NCBI GenBank assembly: GCA_964579325.1
Contig: CAZOHN010000052.1
Coordinates: 1-18,021, forward strand
DNA from: CAZOHN01 sp964579325
GTDB lineage: Bacteria > Pseudomonadota > Alphaproteobacteria > Rhodobacterales > Rhodobacteraceae
Direction of reading: 5' to 3'
Length of the DNA stretch: 18,021 bases
Numbering within the stretch: the first letter of the stretch is position 1; every line of letters begins with the position of its first letter. Both the position numbers and the translations under genes were made by a program. Positions 6,641 through 12,386 of the stretch are shown piece by piece. The notes below the pieces were generated by a model, which was given only the letters and a program-made list of their open reading frames with translations, was not told where the DNA came from and ran no database searches.

Positions 6641-6646
6641 GGTTCC
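6622..6646 (-). promoter_or_regulatory. EcfG-dependent promoter of nepR-ecfG-kinase
   Basis: On the minus strand, GGAAC (6646-6642), 17 bases, GTT (6624-6622), with T before GTT. It reads toward nepR (ATG 6572), with a leader of about 40 bases. The two opposed promoters form one inverted repeat with 11-bp perfect arms (6614-6624 and 6638-6648) around a 13-bp centre, so only one polymerase can occupy the site at a time. Confidence 0.8.
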
Positions 6647-6672
6647 CGGCAAAAGGAAAAAAAGGGGCACGC

Positions 6673-7482
6673 ATGTCTTCGAACTCTCCGGCCGACCTGG
6701 CGACCGTCATCGGTGAGGTCATTCCCTACCTGCGGCGCTATGCCCGCGCGCTGACGGGCAACCAGGATACCGGCGATCGGTTCGCCGCCGCGACGCTGGA
6801 AACGCTGCTCGTCGACAGCGCAGTGGTGCGCGGCGCCGCGAGCCCGCGCGAAGGGCTCTTCCGTGCGTTCCACCTGATCTGGCTGAGCGCCGGTGGCCCG
6901 GTCGGTGACGCCGACGGTCCGCTCGCCGCCCGCGCGCAGGCACACATGGCGCGGCTCACGCCGCATTCGCGCGAAGCGCTCCTGCTGCACAGCATCGAGG
7001 GGTTCGGTGTCGACGAGATCGGCCGGATCATGGGCTGCGGCGCTCCCGAGGCGCAGGACCTGATCGGGGTCGCGCGCCGCGAGATGGAAGGCGCGGTGGC
7101 CGGCAAGGTGATGATCATCGAGGACGAGGCGATCATCGCGATGGACATCCGCACCATCGTCGAGGAGATGGGCCACGGCGTCACGGGCATCGCCCGGACC
7201 CGGCGCGAGGCGGTGGCGCTTGCCGGACGCAGGACGCCCGACCTGATCCTCGCCGACATCCAGCTGGCCGACAATTCCTCGGGCATCGACGCGGTGAACG
7301 ACATCCTCGCGGGTTTTCCCGACCTGCCGGTGGTGTTCATCACCGCCTTCCCCGAGCGCCTGCTGACAGGCAAGCGCCCCGAACCCGCGTTCCTCATCAC
7401 CAAGCCCTACGACGAGGACCAGGTACGCTCGGCGGTCAGCCAGGCGATGTTCTTCGCCTCGACCGAAACGCTCGTGACATGA
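6673..7482 (+). CDS. phyR: Anti-anti-sigma response regulator PhyR
   Basis: A 269-residue two-domain regulator. Residues 1-137 resemble an ECF sigma factor (PYLRRYARALTGNQDTGDRFAAATLETLL, then TPHSREALLLHSIEGFGVDEIGRIMGCG). Residues 145-262 form a receiver domain with acidic pocket E150/D151, phospho-acceptor D195 (LILADIQLAD), Thr in VVFITAF, and Lys in LITKPYDEDQ. On phosphorylation the sigma-like domain captures NepR and releases EcfG. The FITAFPERL and TKPYDEDQV motifs are those of the FATGUY-type receivers used by PhyR. The start is ATG 6673, with AGGGG (6663-6667) five bases upstream; an in-frame extension to 6562 runs through the promoter and is rejected. It is divergent from nepR-ecfG. 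Confidence 0.96.
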   Translation: MSSNSPADLATVIGEVIPYLRRYARALTGNQDTGDRFAAATLETLLVDSAVVRGAASPREGLFRAFHLIWLSAGGPVGDADGPLAARAQAHMARLTPHSREALLLHSIEGFGVDEIGRIMGCGAPEAQDLIGVARREMEGAVAGKVMIIEDEAIIAMDIRTIVEEMGHGVTGIARTRREAVALAGRRTPDLILADIQLADNSSGIDAVNDILAGFPDLPVVFITAFPERLLTGKRPEPAFLITKPYDEDQVRSAVSQAMFFASTETLVT

Positions 7483-7559
7483 CCTGACGGCGCGCTGGCG
7501 TCGGACCGCGCATCTCGCCCCCCATCCCGCTCCCCACTGCACCGACAGCCCGCCCCAAT

Positions 7560-7584
7560 GCCCTCCGGCCCCACGCCGGGGGGC
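7560..7584 (+). terminator. Putative terminator after phyR
   Basis: GCCCTCCGGC (7560-7569) pairs with GCCGGGGGGC (7575-7584), giving a 10-bp stem with one G-T wobble and a five-base loop, 78 bp after the phyR stop. It is followed by ATCTTCC, not a clean U-run, so termination strength is uncertain. Confidence 0.5.
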
Positions 7585-7628
7585 ATCTTCCCCACGGGCA
7601 GCTTTCCGCCGCCGAGAGCCGGGGCAAG

Positions 7629-7653
7629 GGAACGGTCCGCCGCGCGAGGCGTT
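7629..7653 (+). promoter_or_regulatory. EcfG-dependent promoter of the exported 166-residue protein
   Basis: GGAAC (7629-7633), 16 bases, CGTT (7650-7653): an exact GSR promoter match. Transcription would start near 7660, about 50 bases before ATG 7712, with no gene between. Confidence 0.85.
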
Positions 7654-7711
7654 GTTGCCGCACAGGGCCGGAACTCCCGGCCACAAACGTCAGCAACCCA
7701 GGAGGCAGACC

Positions 7712-8212
7712 ATGTTTCGCTCCCTCGCTCTTCCCGCCGCCCTTGCGGCGCTTCTTTCGACCAGCGCGCTGGCCGACCCGGTGTCGGTGGCGGAGATCTC
7801 GGTGGAAGCCGATCTCACGACCATCGACAACGAGGCCGCCGGCCGGTTCTGGGCCAACGTCGAGACCGACCTCACCAATGCGCTCGCGACACGCCTCACC
7901 GACCAGATCGACGAGAAAGGCTCGCGCCTGACCGTCCGGATCGAATCTGTGGCGCTCACCAACTCCTACGCGCTGCTCACCCGTGGCGAGCAGGCGCGCC
8001 TCGAGGGCCGCGTCATTGTCAGCGGCAACCAGGTGTCCGAGGCCTACCTGCTGACGGTGTCGGTGCCCGCGGTTCGGCTGGTGGCCCCCGCCGGGACGAC
8101 CGCCGCCACCGCCGAGGCACCCGACATCACCACCCTCGCCGGCGACGAAGCCGCATACTACGAAGCCATGATCGGCACCTTCGCCGACCACGTCGCCGAC
8201 AAGCTCGGCTGA
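7712..8212 (+). CDS. Exported protein of unknown function, predicted GSR member
   Basis: A 166-residue protein with a clear signal peptide (MFRSLALPAALAALLSTSALA, cleavage likely before DPVS). The mature part is a mixed alpha/beta domain with a long amphipathic helix (AAGRFWANVETDLTNALATRLTDQI). A strand-rich part follows (SRLTVRIESVALTNSYA, then RLEGRVIVSGNQVSEAYLLTVSVPAVRL), and the C-terminal helix is EAAYYEAMIGTFADHVADKL. The pattern, with lipoprotein-like 'ATR' and 'LEGRV' strands, hints at a periplasmic beta-sandwich or DUF4410-like fold, but I cannot assign a family. It has a very strong ribosome binding site (AGGAGG, 7700-7705) six bases before ATG 7712. A perfect EcfG promoter upstream and a strong terminator at 8244 make it a one-gene stress-induced unit. 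It lies 230 bp downstream of phyR on the same strand. Confidence 0.8.
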   Translation: MFRSLALPAALAALLSTSALADPVSVAEISVEADLTTIDNEAAGRFWANVETDLTNALATRLTDQIDEKGSRLTVRIESVALTNSYALLTRGEQARLEGRVIVSGNQVSEAYLLTVSVPAVRLVAPAGTTAATAEAPDITTLAGDEAAYYEAMIGTFADHVADKLG

Positions 8213-8243
8213 CAAGAACCGGCACGGGCCATGTCGAGACTGC

Positions 8244-8271
8244 AGGCCCCGGGGCAACGCCTCCGGGGCCT
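8244..8271. terminator. Strong hairpin terminator between convergent genes
   Basis: AGGCCCCGG (8244-8252) and CCGGGGCCT (8263-8271) form a perfect 9-bp stem with a ten-base loop, 32 bp after the exported-protein gene and 57 bp after the end of the opposing receiver-like gene. Position suggests it serves both. Confidence 0.7.
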
Positions 8272-8327
8272 TGCCGCATCCGGACGCCCGGTCGAAGGCG
8301 CGACTTCACGCCCGATCGGAGCCGCGT

Positions 8328-8672
8328 TCAGACCTGCGATGCAAGCAGCGAGATCACGTCGGTGGAGGTGAACGGACGGTGCAGGACGGTCCAGGGCAGC
8401 GATGCCGCCTTCTCCTCCGCCCGGTCTCCCATCAGCACGATCCGCGCGGCGCGGTCGGCCAGCGCCGCGAGCAGGGCGGTGGCGGCGGCGTCTTCGGGAT
8501 CGGCCGCGATGAACGCGACCTCGACCGCGCCCATGGACCCGACGCGCTCGAGCGCCGCCTCAGGTGTCTCGAACAAGGCGATCTCCGCCTGGGGGTCATG
8601 GTCGGCGAGGGTCAGAACCATGTCCTGGGCAACCAACGGCTGATTCAGGACAACCAGGTACAAGGCACCCAT
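8328..8672 (-). CDS. Degenerate (pseudo-)receiver domain protein
   Basis: A 114-residue single-domain protein with the length and beta/alpha alternation of a response-regulator receiver (ALYLVVLNQPLVAQDMVLTLADH, VEVAFIAADPEDAAATALLAALADRAARIVLMGD, WTVLHRPFTSTDVISLL). The catalytic set is lost. The acidic pair after strand 1 is LN (9-10), the phospho-Asp position reads Ala56, the switch Ser/Thr is Gly82, and the Lys of the KP motif is Arg99 (HRPF). It therefore should not be phosphorylated, and may act as a binding partner or adaptor. The start is ATG 8672, with GGAG six bases upstream. No EcfG promoter precedes it; a weak sigma-70-like one is proposed at 8724-8751. It lies convergent to the exported-protein gene inside the stress island. 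The receiver assignment is by pattern, not by strong motif identity. Confidence 0.65.
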   Translation of the reverse strand: MGALYLVVLNQPLVAQDMVLTLADHDPQAEIALFETPEAALERVGSMGAVEVAFIAADPEDAAATALLAALADRAARIVLMGDRAEEKAASLPWTVLHRPFTSTDVISLLASQV

Positions 8673-8723
8673 TCGCAGCTCCGCAAGGCGATGCCAGCCC
8701 CTTGCCGGTCAGCCCGTGGCCGG

Positions 8724-8751
8724 ACACTACGAAATGGGCGATGCCGTGCAA
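8724..8751 (-). promoter_or_regulatory. Putative sigma-70-type promoter of the pseudo-receiver gene
   Basis: On the minus strand, TTGCAC (8751-8746), 16 bp, TAGTGT (8729-8724), about 50 bases before ATG 8672. This is a moderate match only. The rest of the 341-bp intergenic stretch 8673-9013 holds the EcfG promoter at 8931 and no gene that I can support. Confidence 0.3.
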
Positions 8752-8930
8752 CGCGAAAAAGCCGAGCTGCCGCTTGCCCTTGCGACATTCGGAGGCAGAC
8801 GGCGGCACCCCGGATGCGCCCCGGCGGCACGCGAAGCTCCCGCCGCCACCCGCCCGGCACAGAAAGTGGACCGCCCGGCAGGACTCCGCCGCAGCCGGCG
8901 CGGCACGGCACCCTTCCGGTCGCCCCGCAA

Positions 8931-8955
8931 GGAACCCCGGCCGGGACCGTGCGTT
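8931..8955 (+). promoter_or_regulatory. EcfG-dependent promoter of the PRC-barrel protein
   Basis: GGAAC (8931-8935), 16 bases, CGTT (8952-8955): a third exact GSR promoter match, about 50 bases from transcription start to ATG 9014. Confidence 0.85.
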
Positions 8956-9013
8956 GGTTCTGCATGTGCTCGAAGGCACTGAACGTGACCGAAACAAGCA
9001 ATGGAGTCCCAGG

Positions 9014-9508
9014 ATGAAAGTCCCTCTTCTTTCGACCGCCCTCGCGACCGCTCTCGTGACCGCTGGCGCGTTTGCCGCTGCCGCGCAGGAGGCGGAGACG
9101 AACCAACCGGGTGCGCCGGCCCAGCAGGACGAACTGCTGATGCCCGAAACCGGCCAGGAGGCCCTCGGCGGGACAACGGCCGACGCCCCGGCGGCGGTGC
9201 CGTTGGAGACCGTCGGCAATGTCGGAGCCCTGCCCGTCCAGCTGACCGCCACGCAACTGACCGGGGCCGCAGTCGAAGGTTCGGGCGGCGAACAGGTCGG
9301 TAATGTTGCCGATCTCGTGATCAACCCGCAGGGCGAAGTCACCGACGTGGTCGTCGATGTCGGCGGGTTCCTCGGGATCGGGGCGCGCGCGGTCGCCCTG
9401 CCTCTCTCGGAGATGGACATCCAGTGGGACACCGTCTCGGACGACCTTCGGATCGTCGCGCCGATGACGCGGGAGGACATCGAGGCCCTGCCACCGTACC
9501 AGGGCTGA
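9014..9508 (+). CDS. Exported PRC-barrel domain protein, predicted GSR member
   Basis: A 164-residue protein with a signal peptide (MKVPLLSTALATALVTAGAFAAAA, cleavage near AAA/QEAE). An acidic, Pro/Ala-rich linker (about 25-70) leads to a C-terminal PRC-barrel domain (about 80-162): TATQLTGAAVEGSGGEQVGNVADLVINPQGEVTDVVVDVGGFLGIGARAVALPLSEMDI. The run VG-(x)2-DLVIN-(x)2-GEV-(x)3-VVDVGGFLGIG-(x)3-VALP is diagnostic. Exported PRC-barrel proteins are common in Rhodobacterales and Rhizobiales and are often stress-induced; their molecular role is unclear. The start is ATG 9014, with GGAG (9003-9006) seven bases upstream. It forms a single-gene unit from the EcfG promoter at 8931. Downstream lie the 14-bp minisatellite and the second gap. 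Confidence 0.9.
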   Translation: MKVPLLSTALATALVTAGAFAAAAQEAETNQPGAPAQQDELLMPETGQEALGGTTADAPAAVPLETVGNVGALPVQLTATQLTGAAVEGSGGEQVGNVADLVINPQGEVTDVVVDVGGFLGIGARAVALPLSEMDIQWDTVSDDLRIVAPMTREDIEALPPYQG

Positions 9509-9582
9509 TCCACAGCTGGCCCGGGGCTGATTCCACAGGCTCGGTGCAACTGACGGGGGCACGCCGCAAGGCGGGCCCCTCG

Positions 9583-9647
9583 TGCGTTCCAGGTCTTGCG
9601 TTCCGGGTCTTGCGTTCCGGGTCTTGCGTTCCGGGTCTTGCGTTCCG
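9583..9647 (+). repeat. 14-bp minisatellite running into the second gap
   Basis: The unit GGGTCTTGCGTTCC occurs at 9605, 9619 and 9633. A one-mismatch copy (AGGTCTTGCGTTCC) is at 9591 and a partial unit (TGCGTTCC) at 9583-9590. The array is cut by the N run, so copy number is unknown. A 14-bp period shifts the reading frame and the array lies after the stop of the PRC-barrel gene, so it is non-coding. Confidence 0.9.
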
Positions 9648-9747
9648 NNNNNNNNNNNNNNNNNNNNNNNNNNNNNNNNNNNNNNNNNNNNNNNNNNNNN
9701 NNNNNNNNNNNNNNNNNNNNNNNNNNNNNNNNNNNNNNNNNNNNNNN
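9648..9747. other. Assembly gap (100 N)
   Basis: Exactly 100 undetermined bases. The left flank is in the 14-bp array; the right flank (GACCCTGACGG...) is not repeat. The assembly probably failed because the array is longer than the reads. Confidence 0.95.
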
Positions 9748-9768
9748 GACCCTGACGGACAGACTGGG

Positions 9769-9799
9769 AAGGCACGGCCACCGCAAGGGGCCGTGCCTT
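9769..9799. terminator. Strong bidirectional terminator
   Basis: AAGGCACGGCC (9769-9779) and GGCCGTGCCTT (9789-9799) form a perfect 11-bp stem with a nine-base loop, followed by TTCTCC on the plus strand. It lies 12 bp after the end of the acyltransferase gene (minus strand), and also closes transcription coming through the minisatellite. Confidence 0.8.
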
Positions 9800-9811
9800 T
9801 CTCCGTTTGGC

Positions 9812-10540
9812 TCAGGGTGTCGGAGGCGCCAGCTGGGCGTAGAGCCAGATGGCCCCGACCAGGATCGGCTGATGGACGAGGTAGAGCGCAAGGCTGTGCC
9901 GCCCCGGCCAGCCCAGCCAGCGCAGGAGCGGCGCTGGCGCCGGGGCCGCAAGGCGGGTCGCCAGACCGGTCGCCTGAATTGCCTTGCCGGTGGCCAGCCC
10001 CGCAAGGAACGGGGCGAGCCAGGGCACCAGCGGCACGAAGTCGACCGCGGGCGGAGGCGCGGCTGCAAGCCCGGTCCAGGCCAGAAGCCGGGGGTCGAAG
10101 GCAGCCGCCCCGCCCCATCGGTCGAGCAAAAGGATGCCGGCCGCGAGGGCAAGCTGCGCGGCCACCGGCAGCGGCAGCAGGATCAGCCCGACCAGGCTCG
10201 CGGCGGCGATGCAGTGCAGGATGCCGAAGTAGACGTAGCTTTGCGGCATGAATGCCCATGTCGCCACGCTTATCGCCGCGGCGGCGAGCGCAAGGATCGC
10301 AAGCCGCCGCAGCGCCCTGTCCCAGCGCACGCCCCCCGCGTGGGCAAGCGCAAGGCTGATGCCCGACAGGAGCAGAAAGCTCCCCGCCACGATCCGCGCG
10401 AGCCACCACCATCCGCCCTGTAGCGTTGTGCCGGGCGGCAGGTAGCCGAACAGCGACAGGTCGAAGGCGGTGTGGAACACGGCCATGCCGAGGACCGCGA
10501 GGGCGCGGGCGAGGTCGAGCGCGACGATCCGGTTGGTCAG
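9812..10540 (-). CDS. HGSNAT-like (DUF1624) membrane acyltransferase, apparent CTG start
   Basis: An integral membrane protein with about seven helices, of the DUF1624/heparan-alpha-glucosaminide N-acetyltransferase-like family, which transfers acyl groups across the membrane to sugars. The family signature is N-terminal: RIVALDLARALAVLGMAVFHTAFDLSLFG, then WWWLARIVAGSFLLLSGISLALAH. The C-terminus has PLLRWLGWPGRHSLALYLVHQPILVGAIW, the usual final-helix motif. The first ATG (10486) would remove most of helix 1, including the conserved R-(x)3-LD-(x)2-R segment. The frame stays open upstream without ATG, GTG or TTG near the expected start, but CTG at 10540 stands five bases after AGGGAGG and gives MTNRIVALDLAR, as expected for the family (242 residues). 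Substrate is unknown. It is a single gene, separated from the sugar operon by 261 bp. Confidence 0.8.
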   Translation of the reverse strand: MTNRIVALDLARALAVLGMAVFHTAFDLSLFGYLPPGTTLQGGWWWLARIVAGSFLLLSGISLALAHAGGVRWDRALRRLAILALAAAAISVATWAFMPQSYVYFGILHCIAAASLVGLILLPLPVAAQLALAAGILLLDRWGGAAAFDPRLLAWTGLAAAPPPAVDFVPLVPWLAPFLAGLATGKAIQATGLATRLAAPAPAPLLRWLGWPGRHSLALYLVHQPILVGAIWLYAQLAPPTP

Positions 10541-10639
10541 GCTGGCCTCCCTCGGAGTGTGGTCGGGTTCGGTGCCGACGTGCCACGAAACCGGCTCCGG
10601 GTCGATCCCAGCTGCGCGACGCGGCGTGCGCCAAGCCGC

Positions 10640-10675
10640 CCGCCCGCATCCCCGCCCGCATCCTCGCCTGCGTCC
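10640..10675 (+). repeat. Short 12-bp tandem repeat in the acyltransferase upstream region
   Basis: CCGCCCGCATCC at 10640-10651 and 10652-10663, then a diverged third unit TCGCCTGCGTCC (three differences). The surrounding intergenic 10541-10801 holds this, the 74-bp element copy B, and no supportable gene. Confidence 0.6.
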
Positions 10676-10706
10676 CTACCCGGCCGTCCCCGGCCGCGCA
10701 AAGGTA

Positions 10707-10780
10707 TTGAAATCCGGTTAACGCTCAAGGGGAATACATTACGAATCAATGGGTTGACCCCTCTGCTCAACGTGAGCAGC
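10707..10780 (+). repeat. 74-bp dispersed intergenic element, copy B
   Basis: Ungapped match to copy A at 1457-1530. It keeps TTGA-N7-TTAA (10707-10721), GCTCAAG, GAATCAA with GANTC (10743-10747), GTTGACC, and the closing inverted repeat, here a longer CTGCTCA-ACG-TGAGCAG. It lies 22 bp beyond the stop of the GH43 gene and about 165 bp upstream of the acyltransferase start. It could therefore carry the acyltransferase promoter (reading left) or the operon's 3' hairpin. Confidence 0.7.
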
Positions 10781-10801
10781 TCGCCGTTCGGCCCCGCCGC
10801 G

Positions 10802-12376
10802 TCAGTCCTCTGGGAAGTCCTCGTAGGCGAACCGGGTGATCAGGGCCTGCCACCCCTGCCCGGTCAGATCATGGGCCAGAAGCCCGACGAAGGCCCCGGT
10901 GAAGCTCGCATGTTCGCCCCGCCCGCCCTCGTCGCTGATGATCGAGGCGTCGAGTTCCGGGCCGACGCGGTCGCCGTTCACCACGAACCGCTGCACCGCC
11001 CCCCGGACCTCGACACCCAGTGTCACCGGCCCGTCGACCACCGGCACCCGTCCGTGGACCGTCAGCCGGGTCTCCGGCCAGTCGCCAAGGCACGAGACCA
11101 GCACCACCACCCGCGCGCCCTCTTCCCGCGTGACCAGAGCGGCGTGGAACTTGTGGCGGTTGTAGTAGGTCACGAGCCCCACCGCCTGCTGCCATCCCGG
11201 CGGGTCGGCGACGGTCTCCGCCTCGGCCGTGTAGCGCGCCTCCTCCTGCCGCCGCGCGACGAGGCACTGCTCGAACCAGCTCCCGACCGACTCACGGCCC
11301 GTCAGCCGCAGCCCTTCGGGCGTGAGCGTGAAGAGCCGCTCCGGATGCGGCGTGCGGAGCCACTGGAACTCGGGCGGCAACGCCGCGAAGCCGCGGAAGT
11401 CGTGCTCGATCCGTCCCACCCACCGCCGCTCCGCAGCCAGCGGCAGCTCCACCGGCGGCACCTGCCCGCCGCCCTTGAGCCAGAGCCAGTCTTCGCGCCA
11501 TTCGACCTCCGCCAGCCCGGTCTCGCGGCCCATCGGGCAGGCGCGGACCTCCTCCAGCGGGCGGCCGCAGAGGAAGCTGTGCCAGTGCCGCCCGTCGTGT
11601 CCCTCGACATACTGGCCGTGGCCGACGCGCTGGAGGGGCGAGGCCGGGTCGTCCTTCGCGGTCAGAAGGTGCTTCAGCGGGTGCGTCTCGTAGGGGCCGC
11701 GGATGTCGCGCGCCCGCGCCATCGTCACCGCGTGGCCATAGCCGGTGCCGCCCTCGGCGGTCGTCAGGTAGTACCAGCCTTCCCGCCGGAACAGATGCGG
11801 CGCCTCGGTCAGGCCGAGGTCGGTGCCGGTGTAGATCGTGGTCACGGGACCCATGAGCCCGCTTTCGGGGCGCCACTCCTGAAGCTCGATCCCGTCGAAG
11901 CTGTCGTGCTTGGGGTTGCCGCCGGTGCCGCTGCCGCGATGGTTCCAGCGCATGTTGAGGAACCACTTCCGGCCATCCGCGTCGTGGAACAGCGAGGGGT
12001 CGAAGCCCGAGGAGTTGACGTAGACTGGGTCCGTCCAGGTGCCGTCGATGGTTTCGCAGGTAGTGATGTAGTTGTGGGCGTCCTTGAACGCGCCGTCGAG
12101 CCGCTTGACGTCGGTGTAGACCAGCCAGAAACGGCCGTCGGCGTGGCTCAGGCAGGGCGCCCAGATTCCGCAGCTGTCAGGGTTGCCGCGCATGTCGAGA
12201 AGCGCGGCCCGGTTCAGGGGCCGCGCGACGAGACGCCAGTTCACGAGGTCGCGGGAGTGGAAGATCTGGACGCCGGGATACCACTCGAAGGTCGAGGTGG
12301 CGATGTAGTAGTCCTCCCCCACCCGGCAGAAGCTCGGATCCGGGTTGAAGCCGCGCAGGATCGGGTTCTGTGGCAT
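10802..12376 (-). CDS. GH43 beta-xylosidase / alpha-L-arabinofuranosidase
   Basis: A 524-residue glycoside hydrolase family 43 enzyme, inverting, five-bladed beta-propeller plus C-terminal beta-sandwich. The N-terminus NPILRGFNPDPSFCRVGEDYYIATSTFEWYPGVQIFHSRDLVNW is typical of XynB-type xylosidases. The catalytic set is visible: general base D13 (NPDPS), pKa-modulating D126 (GFDPSLFHD), general acid E191 (GLTEAPHLF). The C-terminal domain (about 320-524) includes the substrate-closing segment and FRGFAALPPEFQWLRTP. There is no signal peptide, so it acts in the cytoplasm on imported xylo- or arabino-oligosaccharides. It lies 10 bp after the Gfo/Idh gene and is the last gene of the sugar operon. 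Xylosidase is favoured over arabinofuranosidase by similarity of the N-terminal motifs; many members do both. Confidence 0.93.
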   Translation of the reverse strand: MPQNPILRGFNPDPSFCRVGEDYYIATSTFEWYPGVQIFHSRDLVNWRLVARPLNRAALLDMRGNPDSCGIWAPCLSHADGRFWLVYTDVKRLDGAFKDAHNYITTCETIDGTWTDPVYVNSSGFDPSLFHDADGRKWFLNMRWNHRGSGTGGNPKHDSFDGIELQEWRPESGLMGPVTTIYTGTDLGLTEAPHLFRREGWYYLTTAEGGTGYGHAVTMARARDIRGPYETHPLKHLLTAKDDPASPLQRVGHGQYVEGHDGRHWHSFLCGRPLEEVRACPMGRETGLAEVEWREDWLWLKGGGQVPPVELPLAAERRWVGRIEHDFRGFAALPPEFQWLRTPHPERLFTLTPEGLRLTGRESVGSWFEQCLVARRQEEARYTAEAETVADPPGWQQAVGLVTYYNRHKFHAALVTREEGARVVVLVSCLGDWPETRLTVHGRVPVVDGPVTLGVEVRGAVQRFVVNGDRVGPELDASIISDEGGRGEHASFTGAFVGLLAHDLTGQGWQALITRFAYEDFPED

Positions 12377-12386
12377 CGTGGACCGC

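Noticed and set aside
7672..7694. A further EcfG promoter (GGAAC followed by CGTC)
   Set aside because: The spacing is 13 bases and the -10 is CGTC; it does not fit GGAAC-N16-CGTT.
8716..8982. An 88-residue plus-strand frame starting at GTG in the 8673-9013 intergenic region
   Set aside because: It is Arg/Pro-rich with no ribosome binding site and runs through the perfect EcfG promoter.
9583..9647. CRISPR array
   Set aside because: Units are 14 bp and directly adjacent, with no spacers and no cas genes nearby.
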